DNA of 5,432 nucleotides from assembly GCA_904501815.1 (NCBI GenBank), contig CAJGCN010000084.1, forward strand, positions 1 through 5,432, written 5' to 3'. Position numbers and translations under genes: made by a program. Below, piece by piece: positions 1-5,327 of this stretch; the first letter of the stretch is position 1; each line of letters begins with the position of its first letter. Origin of the DNA: an uncultured Clostridia bacterium. GTDB lineage: Bacteria > Bacillota > Clostridia > Christensenellales > Borkfalkiaceae. The notes under the pieces are model-generated. The model was given only the letters and a program-made list of their open reading frames with translations. It searched no databases and was not told the origin of the DNA.

Positions 1-1048
1 CCAACGCATCTAAATATTCCGCAATTTCTTTCATCACGCGACTGTTGTTCGCGCAAGAACAAGGACAAATCCCAAGCGTATCGGTAAAGCAAACGAAAGG
101 CAAGTTTGCTAAGTGCGCAAACTCTACGAAATCCTTAATCTTCGCCATTTTCGAAGCGGTAAGAGATACCCCTTCTTTTTCGCTATCAAAAACGAGTGCC
201 GCAACGGAAATCCCGCCGATACGGCAAAGCAGGGTTTTTACGTCTTTTTCATAGCCTGCGCCGATTTCTACTGCGTTTTCAAACACGGCGGAAAGCGCTT
301 TTGCGTTCGCGCCGTCGTTAAGTTCGGGAACGGTAGTATTCAAGTCAGCATCTACGACGGGTACTTCCACTAATTCCACTAATTCGCTGATTTTTTCACG
401 AACGGCAACCAAGTCGTTCACGACGAAAGAAGGAATTCCCGTTTTGTCCAACGCTTCCGCACCGCCAACTTCTTCTTTCTTTAAATTTTTACCAGATTTT
501 GCCGATAAAACGAACGGGCTATTGACGGCAAGTACGCTCTTCTTATCAATAAAGAAAGTGAAATCTGCCGTTGCCGCAAGCATTGCCGCAGAGCCGTAGA
601 CTTCGCCGTTCACCACTACGTATTGATATACGCTGGATTTTAAACGAGTAGCCTTGATTAAAAGCTCGCCAAGCCCTTCGAGAACGTTTACGCCCTCACC
701 AACGGAAACGCCGACCGTATTCAAAAGATAAATCACGGACGTTCCGTTCTTTTCAGCAGCATCAAGGCATTTTGCGATTTTTTCGCAATTTGCTTTGGAT
801 ACGCCACCGAACTGTACGTTGAAATTCTGCGCAACGATATAAAAAGGATAGCCGTTTACGGTTGCAAAGCCCGTAATTACACCTTCGCCTACGGCGTCTT
901 CACCGTAGAAATCGCTTTTAGAAAAGCTAAACGCGGAAAGTTCTACGAAACTTTCTTCGTCGACAAGCGCAGAGATTTGTTCTCTAACCGCTTTCCCCGC
1001 TTCCATAATTTTCGCTTTTCTTTCTTGCAGTAATTGAATTTTATCCAT
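1..1048 (-). CDS. Divergent carboxyltransferase-domain protein (acetyl-/propionyl-CoA carboxylase beta or MmdA-like), 3' end outside window
   Basis: The frame is open for 349 codons from ATG at 1048 to the left edge, so the C-terminus is missing; family members are usually about 500 residues. The start is fixed by GGAGG six bases upstream. The layout follows the biotin-dependent carboxyltransferase (crotonase-like) fold. There is an N-terminal helical lead with DEESFVEL (30-37), then GEGVITGFATVNG (54-66), a VAQNF/FGG segment (72-82), GEGVNVLEGLGEL (117-129), and EEVGGAEAL (192-200). A second half begins near residue 270 and contains NLPFVCFTDTLG (315-326). In this family the enzyme moves a carboxyl group between biotin and an acyl-CoA or oxo-acid; that role is inferred here. 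The oddity is that motifs normally read as SGGARIQEG and GPCAGGAVYSPAL appear as TVGVSVGEG (111-119) and GEVYGSAAMLAAT (149-161). Both glycine-rich acyl-CoA/oxyanion sites are therefore altered. It may use another substrate or be a structural partner. I am confident of the family and unsure of the substrate. Confidence 0.8.
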   Translation of the reverse strand, partial: MDKIQLLQERKAKIMEAGKAVREQISALVDEESFVELSAFSFSKSDFYGEDAVGEGVITGFATVNGYPFYIVAQNFNVQFGGVSKANCEKIAKCLDAAEKNGTSVIYLLNTVGVSVGEGVNVLEGLGELLIKATRLKSSVYQYVVVNGEVYGSAAMLAATADFTFFIDKKSVLAVNSPFVLSAKSGKNLKKEEVGGAEALDKTGIPSFVVNDLVAVREKISELVELVEVPVVDADLNTTVPELNDGANAKALSAVFENAVEIGAGYEKDVKTLLCRIGGISVAALVFDSEKEGVSLTASKMAKIKDFVEFAHLANLPFVCFTDTLGICPCSCANNSRVMKEIAEYLDAL

Positions 1049-1054
1049 AAAGTG

Positions 1055-1059
1055 CCTCC
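1055..1059 (-). promoter_or_regulatory. Ribosome binding site of the carboxyltransferase gene
   Basis: The minus strand reads GGAGG here, six bases before ATG at 1048. It is the best Shine-Dalgarno match in the window and settles the start codon of the edge gene. The other genes have only weak A/G-rich stretches at this position. Confidence 0.85.
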
Positions 1060-1121
1060 AAGAAATTTCAGTCAAAATTCGGCAAAATTTTTAAAGTTTT
1101 ACCAAATTCCCACCAATTAAC

Positions 1122-1150
1122 ATTTTACATCAAACGCTTTTAAAAGTCAA
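1122..1150 (-). promoter_or_regulatory. Sigma-A-type promoter for the carboxyltransferase gene
   Basis: On the minus strand TTGACT (-35, 1150-1145) is followed by exactly 17 bases and TAAAAT (-10, 1127-1122). Transcription would start near 1115, giving a leader of about 65-70 nt before the ATG at 1048. The leader holds AATTTTG twice at a 10-bp period (1073-1079 and 1083-1089). No known riboswitch or T-box shape was recognised in it. Confidence 0.75.
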
Positions 1151-1194
1151 CTGTATGAAAGTAAATTTTTTCATAAAATAACAATTTTTTTTAA

Positions 1195-1249
1195 TAAAAA
1201 AACCGACGATGCGCATAAGTGAAATATTTTCACGCGCATTGTCGATTTT
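1195..1249 (-). terminator. Intrinsic terminator downstream of the VTT-domain membrane protein gene
   Basis: An 11-position stem pairs 1204-1214 with 1234-1244 (one imperfect position, 1208/1240). Above it a 6-bp inner stem pairs 1219-1224 with 1228-1233, with a four-base bulge (1215-1218) on one side and a three-base loop. On the minus strand the stem is followed by a run of seven T (1202-1196), the expected order for Rho-independent termination. It lies about 40 bases after the stop codon at 1285-1287. It also separates that gene from the promoter of the carboxyltransferase gene. Confidence 0.8.
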
Positions 1250-1284
1250 AAAAGGTTATATAATCGAAAAAGTCGTTTATACTA

Positions 1285-2223
1285 TTATTTTTCTCTTTCG
1301 TTTTTCTTATTCTTTGTTTTGCGAAAAATTTTAAAACGTTTTGAAAGCCAATCGTTTATTCTATCCATATTTTTATAAATAAGAATAAACGCTAAAACGA
1401 TTAAAGTAATCAATATCCCCCATACGATTAATCCCCACGTCGTGTTAAAGGGAATTAAATCGATTGAATAACAGGTTGCCCCAACGGCTAAAATACGGCA
1501 AACGATAATCATTATAGAAAAATAAAGAGTCGTCATAGAAGATAGCCCGGCTAAAAAGCATAAAATATCGTCGGGGAAAAGCGGTAATAAAAACATTACG
1601 GTTAAAAATAAATTGTCTTTCCCTTTGAGCTTTTTTTGCCATTTTTTTAAAGAGTCTTCCCCCACCAACCACGAAACGGCTTTCGCCCCTAATTTTCGTC
1701 CGATAAAGAACGCCGTAAAAGAACCCGCCAAAATCCCTATCAGGCTATATACAGTCGTTTTAAACGCTCCAAACAGCGCAACGCCCGCAACCGTACTAAC
1801 GACGCTTGGAACAGGCAAAATAATAACTTGAAAATATTGAAAAAGTATATAAATCAAGGGCATCCAAGCACCGGATTTTTGGATATAGTTTTGAAACGCT
1901 TCAGAGTCTTGAACAATACTAAAAAAGCCTATTTCTTGCAAAATATATAGAACGATTAAAACGAATAACACGAAAATATATCCGCTTAATAAAGATTTAA
2001 CGATCAACTCTTTTCTTTTAAGAAGAAAAAGAACCGAAATAGCAAACGCTACTACGGTTAATGCTATACACGAAACTAACCATACAGCTTTATACGCCGT
2101 TATCCAAGTGATATTCGTGTTTTCTATACATAAAATCTCAAAAACGATACAACTCGCCGTTAATACGATAAAAGTAATTATATACGGTAAAATTTTTTTC
2201 GGTGCGCGGTTTTGTTCGTCCAT
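1285..2223 (-). CDS. VTT/DedA-type (TVP38/TMEM64) integral membrane protein
   Basis: A 312-residue, strongly hydrophobic protein. The VTT (SNARE-associated, DedA/TVP38) domain spans about 122-255. It has a PVPSVVSTVAGVALFG stretch (137-152), the re-entrant segment ending in FFIGRKLG (172-179), LLPLFPDDILCFLAGLSSM (212-230), and a closing helix with a conserved arginine (VCR, 241-243). Relatives act in the cytoplasmic membrane, several as lipid scramblases or transporters or in envelope homeostasis; the substrate here is unknown. Three extra membrane segments (about 11-33, 44-68, 79-98) precede the domain, making the protein about 100 residues longer than a plain TVP38 protein. A helix near 263-284 and a Lys/Arg-rich cytoplasmic tail (290-312) follow. 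The start ATG is preceded by AGAGAGAG-type purines. It lies 58 bases after rnhA on the same strand and may be co-transcribed with it. It ends in its own terminator. Confidence 0.85.
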   Translation of the reverse strand: MDEQNRAPKKILPYIITFIVLTASCIVFEILCIENTNITWITAYKAVWLVSCIALTVVAFAISVLFLLKRKELIVKSLLSGYIFVLFVLIVLYILQEIGFFSIVQDSEAFQNYIQKSGAWMPLIYILFQYFQVIILPVPSVVSTVAGVALFGAFKTTVYSLIGILAGSFTAFFIGRKLGAKAVSWLVGEDSLKKWQKKLKGKDNLFLTVMFLLPLFPDDILCFLAGLSSMTTLYFSIMIIVCRILAVGATCYSIDLIPFNTTWGLIVWGILITLIVLAFILIYKNMDRINDWLSKRFKIFRKTKNKKNEREK

Positions 2224-2256
2224 ACTTCTCTCTCTTGATTTTTAAAATAGTATAGA

Positions 2257-2280
2257 CGATTATATGCTTTTTTATAATCG
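2257..2280. repeat. AT-rich inverted repeat between rnhA and the membrane protein gene
   Basis: CGATTATA (2257-2264) is an exact reverse complement of TATAATCG (2273-2280), with an 8-base spacer. No U-tract follows on the minus strand, so it is not a convincing terminator for rnhA. Its minus-strand TATAAT (2264-2259) and the adjacent TATACT (2254-2249) could serve as a -10 element for the membrane protein gene, but no good -35 is visible. Its function is undecided. Confidence 0.45.
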
Positions 2281-2281
2281 G

Positions 2282-2749
2282 TTATTCTCGACTAATTTTG
2301 TTTCTTAATTCTTCAATCGCTTTGCGGGCAAGCTCGTCGCAACGGTTATTTAAAGGATTATCCGCATGCCCTGCAACTTTATGAAAAGATACTTCGTGCA
2401 ATTTTGTTAAGGCGTATAATTCTTCCCAAAGGTCCACGTTTAAAACGGCTTTTCCGTCTGCCTTTTTCCAGCCTTTCTTTTTCCAACCGTAAATCCAACC
2501 GTTTAAAAAGGCGTTGACGGTATACGCCGAATCGCTGTACACGTCAACGGTACAGGCGTATTTTAAACGTTTTAACCCTTCGATTACGGCAAGGATTTCC
2601 ATGCGGTTATTCGTTGTTTCTTTCTCGTAGCCGTTATATTCGAGCTTATGCTCACCGTAAAGCAAAACGCCCGCAAAACCGCCGAGTCCGGGATTTCCCG
2701 AACACGCGCCGTCCGTATATAAAATTACTCGTTTTTTTGCGTTTTCCAT
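2282..2749 (-). CDS. rnhA: Ribonuclease HI
   Basis: A complete 155-residue RNase HI, the usual size for the bacterial type 1 enzyme. It cleaves the RNA strand of RNA:DNA hybrids in the cytoplasm and so clears R-loops and primer remnants. The two-metal catalytic set is intact: D13 in YTDGACSGNPG, E51 in TNNRMEIL, D73 in YSDSAY and D138 in NNRCDELA. The assisting histidine is H128 in AGHADNP. The basic handle that grips the hybrid is present as GWKKKGWKKADGK (88-100), followed by VDLWEEL. The N-terminus starts only a few residues before the first strand, and there is no N-terminal hybrid-binding domain. The start ATG has no strong Shine-Dalgarno upstream, only TTTAAAAG. An in-frame ATG slightly upstream meets a stop at once, so 2749 is the start. 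No clear promoter was found; one could overlap the tRNA promoter region in the opposite direction. Confidence 0.97.
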   Translation of the reverse strand: MENAKKRVILYTDGACSGNPGLGGFAGVLLYGEHKLEYNGYEKETTNNRMEILAVIEGLKRLKYACTVDVYSDSAYTVNAFLNGWIYGWKKKGWKKADGKAVLNVDLWEELYALTKLHEVSFHKVAGHADNPLNNRCDELARKAIEELRNKISRE

Positions 2750-2809
2750 CTTTTAAACCATAAAAGTTGAATAAAAAATTTTTTTCCTTGATTTTGCCGT
2801 AAAAAATAA

Positions 2810-2838
2810 TTGACAAAAACCTTTTTTTGTTATATAAT
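2810..2838 (+). promoter_or_regulatory. Consensus sigma-A promoter of the tRNA-Trp gene
   Basis: TTGACA (2810-2815), 17 bases, then TATAAT (2833-2838). Both hexamers are perfect and the spacing is optimal. Transcription would begin near 2845, leaving only a few bases before the mature tRNA 5' end at 2852. It is the strongest promoter in the window and fits a stable-RNA gene. Confidence 0.92.
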
Positions 2839-2851
2839 GGCTTCGTTGTTT

Positions 2852-2926
2852 AGGGGAGTGGCTCAACGGTAGAGCAGCGGTCTCCAAAACCGCTGGTTGC
2901 GTGTTCGAATCGCGTCTCCCCTGCCA
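2852..2926 (+). tRNA. tRNA-Trp (anticodon CCA)
   Basis: The whole cloverleaf can be drawn. The acceptor AGGGGAG (2852-2858) pairs with CTCCCCT (2916-2922). The D stem is GCTC/GAGC (2861-2864 with 2872-2875). The anticodon stem is GCGGT/ACCGC (2877-2881 with 2889-2893), with loop CTCCAAA giving anticodon CCA at 2884-2886. The T arm has TTCGAAT in its loop. The discriminator base is G2923, as in bacterial tRNA-Trp, and CCA is encoded (2924-2926). It reads UGG codons in translation. It has its own consensus promoter and is followed directly by three tandem terminators. It is the only plus-strand gene and faces the ABC exporter operon head-on. Part of its 3' end is copied twice downstream in the 98-bp repeat. 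Confidence 0.97.
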
Positions 2927-2928
2927 AA

Positions 2929-2965
2929 ACCTGTGCTACGATTAGTAGTGCAGGTCTTTTCTTTT
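2929..2965 (+). terminator. Intrinsic terminator 1 of tRNA-Trp
   Basis: An 11-bp stem pairs 2929-2939 with 2945-2955, including two adjacent G-U wobbles, and closes a GATTA loop. CTTTTCTTTT (2956-2965) follows. It starts three bases after the tRNA CCA end. The T tract is interrupted by C, so termination may be incomplete. On the minus strand the wobbles become C-A mismatches and no T tract follows, so it works in the plus direction only. Confidence 0.85.
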
Positions 2966-3026
2966 GGTTGCGTCTGAAGCTAACGCTATTCCACTTCGTT
3001 CACGACTCACTGTCTTCCCTGCCAAA

Positions 3027-3063
3027 ACCTGTGCTACGATTAGTAGTGCAGGTCTTTTCTTTT
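3027..3063 (+). terminator. Intrinsic terminator 2 (tandem copy)
   Basis: Identical in sequence to the first terminator and 98 bases downstream. The stem pairs 3027-3037 with 3043-3053, the loop is GATTA, and the tract CTTTTCTTTT follows (3054-3063). It would act as a backup for read-through from the tRNA-Trp promoter. Confidence 0.8.
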
Positions 3064-3124
3064 GGTTGCGTCTGACGCTAACGCTATTCCACTTCGTTCA
3101 CGACTCACTGTCTTCCCTGCCAGA

Positions 3125-3161
3125 ACCTGTGCTACGATTAGTAGTGCAGGTTTTTTCTTTT
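3125..3161 (+). terminator. Intrinsic terminator 3 (tandem copy, stronger U tract)
   Basis: The stem pairs 3125-3135 with 3141-3151 and is unchanged from the other copies. The following C is replaced by T, giving TTTTTCTTTT after the last paired T, which is a longer uninterrupted U run. It is the last copy before the 3' end of the oppositely oriented exporter gene (stop at 3186-3188). Confidence 0.85.
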
Positions 3162-3185
3162 CCGTTCATTAAAATTATTATAAAA

Positions 3186-4853
3186 TTATATAATTTGACC
3201 GTTTTCTACTTTTAAGATGCGGTCGGCGATTGCAAGAGCCGCAGGACGGTGCGTGACGATTATACAGGTCTTATTCGGCATTTTTTTAACGTTTTCTAAA
3301 AGCTTTTGTTCAGTTTCTCCGTCAAGAGCAGACGTCGCTTCGTCGAGCAATAAAATAGGTCTTTCGGAAATAAATGCGCGCGCAACGGCAAGCCGTTGAA
3401 GCTGTCCTTCCGAAAGTCCACCACCACGCTCCGTTAAAAGGGTGTCTAAACCTTCGGGGAGCTCGTATACAAACTCCGCGCACGCCGTCAATAAAGCGTT
3501 TTTTAGGCTTAATTCAACCCCTTCCCCGTCCTTTTTCTCAGAAAAGAATAATAAATTCTCTCGTATAGTACCAGAAAACAGGAAATTCCCTTGCGGTACG
3601 TAAGCAAACAACTCTCTCGTCTTTTCAGATAAAGCTTGCGTATAATCACCGTATTCGAGTTTAATTTCCCCTTTCGTCGGCTGATACACAGACAAAAGCA
3701 ATCTAAATAAAGTACTTTTTCCTGAGCCTGATGCGCCCGTCACGCAAACGATTTCCCCTTTTTTTATCTCGGCGGTTGCGTTCGTTAAAATATTTTCTTT
3801 GCCGTAGCTGAATTCCACGCCCTGCAAACGAATTTTCGTCAAGGATTCGTAATCATTTTCTATATTACCCGTTTCAATTTGGTCTTGGGCAATATTCTCA
3901 ATTTCGGCAAGCCGTTCTCCGCTCGCAACCCGCGAATAAAAGACGGGAATAATCCCGCTAAACGAAGCAAACGGCTGTTGAAGTTGCATCAATAATAAAA
4001 TAACCGATAAAATTGAACCGTAATCGTCGTTGCCGTTGAGTACGCTCACGCTACACCAAACGACGGCAAAAATCATACCCGTATTGCTCAAAAGGGAAAA
4101 CAACCCGTTCATAACCGTTCTGAGCTTATTCCGCTTCATGCGCTTTTCGTAGTAATTCTTAGAAAAATCCTTTGCTTTTTCCGATGCGCTTTCTTCCGCG
4201 CCGTACGCTTTAATCGTAAGAATCGAAGCAACGCCTTCTTGCATATACGCTCTTGATGCGCCGTCAGCTTCCATAAATTCTTTATGGTATTTTTTTATGA
4301 GTTTACGGAACAATGCGGACACTCCGCCGAGCAGTAAACCGCCTAAAACGTATATTCCTGTAAATAAAGGGTCTATCGTCAAAAGCGCGACGGTTGCGCC
4401 GATACATTGCGTAATCATTCCAGCTATCGCCTGCAATAAGCCTACGCTATCGGTGGCAACTTCTTGAATATCCGTCGTTAATCTTGTGAGTAATTCTCCG
4501 CTATGATACGCTTGCACGGACGGATAGTCGGAACGCAAAATTTTAGAAAACAATCTTGTACGCAGTTCGGCGTTTATTTTTGCTCGAGTGCGCTCAGACA
4601 AAAACGATAAAAAGGTTTGCAAAAAGATTTTTGATAATAAAACGAACAGCAACACGAGCGAAAAAATCAGGAGTTGATTTTTATCACCCACTTTTGCGCC
4701 GTTAATTAAATACCTAACGAGATAGGCAAACGCCAACGAAAATATCGTTGCCGTAATTGATAAAATAGCTAAAAAGGAAATAATCGTCCGATAAGGACGC
4801 ATTTCTTTTTTTAACCACGCTTTTCCTTGTTCAGACGAAATTTCTCTTTTCAT
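3186..4853 (-). CDS. ABC exporter half-transporter (fused membrane and ATPase domains)
   Basis: A 555-residue type IV (MsbA/LmrA/peptide-exporter type) half-transporter expected to work as a dimer in the cytoplasmic membrane. The transmembrane domain fills roughly 1-310, with six helices near 24-50, 61-86, 138-159, 164-181, 248-272 and 278-298. The nucleotide-binding domain follows from about 340. It has Walker A GASGSGKST (373-381), Q-loop Q421 in YVPQGNFLF, signature LSEGQ (480-484, E in place of the usual third G), Walker B ILLLDEA with catalytic E505, D-loop SALD (508-511) and H-loop H535 in THRPAAL. All ATPase residues are present, so it should be active. There is no N-terminal C39 leader peptidase domain. 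The gene starts one base after the stop of the peptidase-like gene (TAA-A-ATG), which points to translational coupling. That neighbour and the PqqD-like gene before it suggest a peptide substrate, which is inference. No terminator for this operon is visible after 3186. Confidence 0.93.
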   Translation of the reverse strand: MKREISSEQGKAWLKKEMRPYRTIISFLAILSITATIFSLAFAYLVRYLINGAKVGDKNQLLIFSLVLLFVLLSKIFLQTFLSFLSERTRAKINAELRTRLFSKILRSDYPSVQAYHSGELLTRLTTDIQEVATDSVGLLQAIAGMITQCIGATVALLTIDPLFTGIYVLGGLLLGGVSALFRKLIKKYHKEFMEADGASRAYMQEGVASILTIKAYGAEESASEKAKDFSKNYYEKRMKRNKLRTVMNGLFSLLSNTGMIFAVVWCSVSVLNGNDDYGSILSVILLLMQLQQPFASFSGIIPVFYSRVASGERLAEIENIAQDQIETGNIENDYESLTKIRLQGVEFSYGKENILTNATAEIKKGEIVCVTGASGSGKSTLFRLLLSVYQPTKGEIKLEYGDYTQALSEKTRELFAYVPQGNFLFSGTIRENLLFFSEKKDGEGVELSLKNALLTACAEFVYELPEGLDTLLTERGGGLSEGQLQRLAVARAFISERPILLLDEATSALDGETEQKLLENVKKMPNKTCIIVTHRPAALAIADRILKVENGQII

Positions 4854-4854
4854 T

Positions 4855-5322
4855 TTATTTTCTTATTCCCAATCCTTTCAAAATCTTTTTGATAAAACCT
4901 TTAACCTTAGCCTTTAAACGCACGAAAAACGCACGTATTTTATACGTCTTAATTCTGCGTTCTGCATAACGCAAATATTTTTTATCCGTACAAAAATAAT
5001 GTTTATCCTTTCTAAAAAACTCGGTAAGAACGCCGAATACGTCGTCTTCATGGATTTTTTCAAGGCTATAACAGTTATCACCACGAATAATATATCCCCC
5101 GTCAATCGGCTCTAACACGCGATGTAGCACGTAGTCGTTTCCCCTGCGGTATAAAGCGACGTCTAAGCGTTTTAACCGTCCCGTTTTTGGTTTTACAACG
5201 ATCGTATCCCGCCGATTTTTGAGCATAGGCAACATACTTACCCCAACGGTTGGACCAACGTATTTTCCTTCTAAAGCAAGGACTTCTTCAATTTTGAGCT
5301 TTTCCCCGTTTGCGTTAGACAT
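4855..5322 (-). CDS. S24/S26 (signal peptidase I-like) protein without membrane anchor
   Basis: A 155-residue protein with the signal-peptidase-like core. The nucleophile motif is GVSMLPML (27-34, Ser29), followed by RRDTIVVKP (37-45) and RLDVALYRR (52-60). YVLHRVL (64-70) places His67 where many bacterial signal peptidases carry the general-base lysine. IIRGDN (78-83) matches the conserved GDN box. The Ser/His pattern resembles the SipW/Sec11 type rather than the Ser/Lys type. No transmembrane helix is present, although most signal peptidases have one at the N-terminus. Residues 113-155 form a very basic tail ending in FIKKILKGLGIRK, which could lie on the membrane as an amphipathic helix. 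It sits between a PqqD-like gene (5-nt gap) and an ABC exporter gene (1-nt gap). It probably trims a leader from a peptide handled by this operon; this is inference. The Shine-Dalgarno is weak (AAGAAG overlapping the previous stop). Confidence 0.75.
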   Translation of the reverse strand: MSNANGEKLKIEEVLALEGKYVGPTVGVSMLPMLKNRRDTIVVKPKTGRLKRLDVALYRRGNDYVLHRVLEPIDGGYIIRGDNCYSLEKIHEDDVFGVLTEFFRKDKHYFCTDKKYLRYAERRIKTYKIRAFFVRLKAKVKGFIKKILKGLGIRK

Positions 5323-5327
5323 ACTTC

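Larger units (their letters stand above)
2922..3161 (+). repeat. 98-bp tandem repeat joining tRNA-Trp 3' end copies to terminator hairpins
   Basis: Copy 1 is 2922-3019 and copy 2 is 3020-3117; they differ at one base (A2978 against C3076). Copy 3 is partial (3118-3161), with two changes (G3123 and T3152) before identity stops. Each unit contains, in order, TGCCA, the 27-base terminator hairpin, a pyrimidine-rich tract, GGTTGCGT, a unique stretch of about 37 bases, and GTCTTCCC leading into the next unit. GTCTTCCCTGCCA copies the tRNA 3' end GTCTCCCCTGCCA with one mismatch. TGGTTGCGT also occurs in the tRNA itself (2894-2902). The array therefore appears to be built from duplicated tRNA 3' sequence plus terminator, with foreign sequence replacing most of the T arm. 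There is no coding signal. Whether it arose by slippage, recombination or integration at the tRNA is not decided by the sequence. Confidence 0.9.

Noticed and set aside
45..373. Two plus-strand open frames (45-254 and 113-373)
   Set aside because: They lie antisense to the carboxyltransferase gene, which is open over the whole stretch with family motifs. They have no recognisable protein features.
1049..1121. Riboswitch or T-box in the carboxyltransferase leader
   Set aside because: The leader is short and AT-rich, with no stable stem, specifier loop or antiterminator pattern that I can identify.
1445..1831. Open frames at 1445-1672 (minus) and 1613-1831 (plus)
   Set aside because: Both are shadows of the VTT membrane protein gene in other frames and lack any motif of their own.
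2257..2280. Terminator of rnhA
   Set aside because: The 8-bp stem is almost all A-T and no T tract follows on the minus strand.
2750..2809. Promoter for rnhA
   Set aside because: The minus strand has TTGTCA near 2816, but no acceptable -10 at 16-18 bases, so it was left out.
2922..3161. CRISPR array
   Set aside because: The units are contiguous 98-bp tandem copies with no alternating short repeats and unique spacers, and no cas gene is present.
2964..3215. 83-codon plus-strand open frame over the repeat array
   Set aside because: It begins at a TTG inside the terminator tract, translates the tandem repeat twice and runs through two further terminators. A period of 98 is not a multiple of three, so the two copies are read in different frames, and no conserved protein is implied.
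3217..3568. Plus-strand open frames at 3217-3399 and 3374-3568
   Set aside because: They are antisense to the conserved ATPase domain of the ABC exporter.
4914..5105. 63-codon minus-strand open frame inside the peptidase-like gene
   Set aside because: It overlaps the peptidase-like gene in another frame. The main frame carries the GVSMLPML and RGDN motifs and operon spacing.
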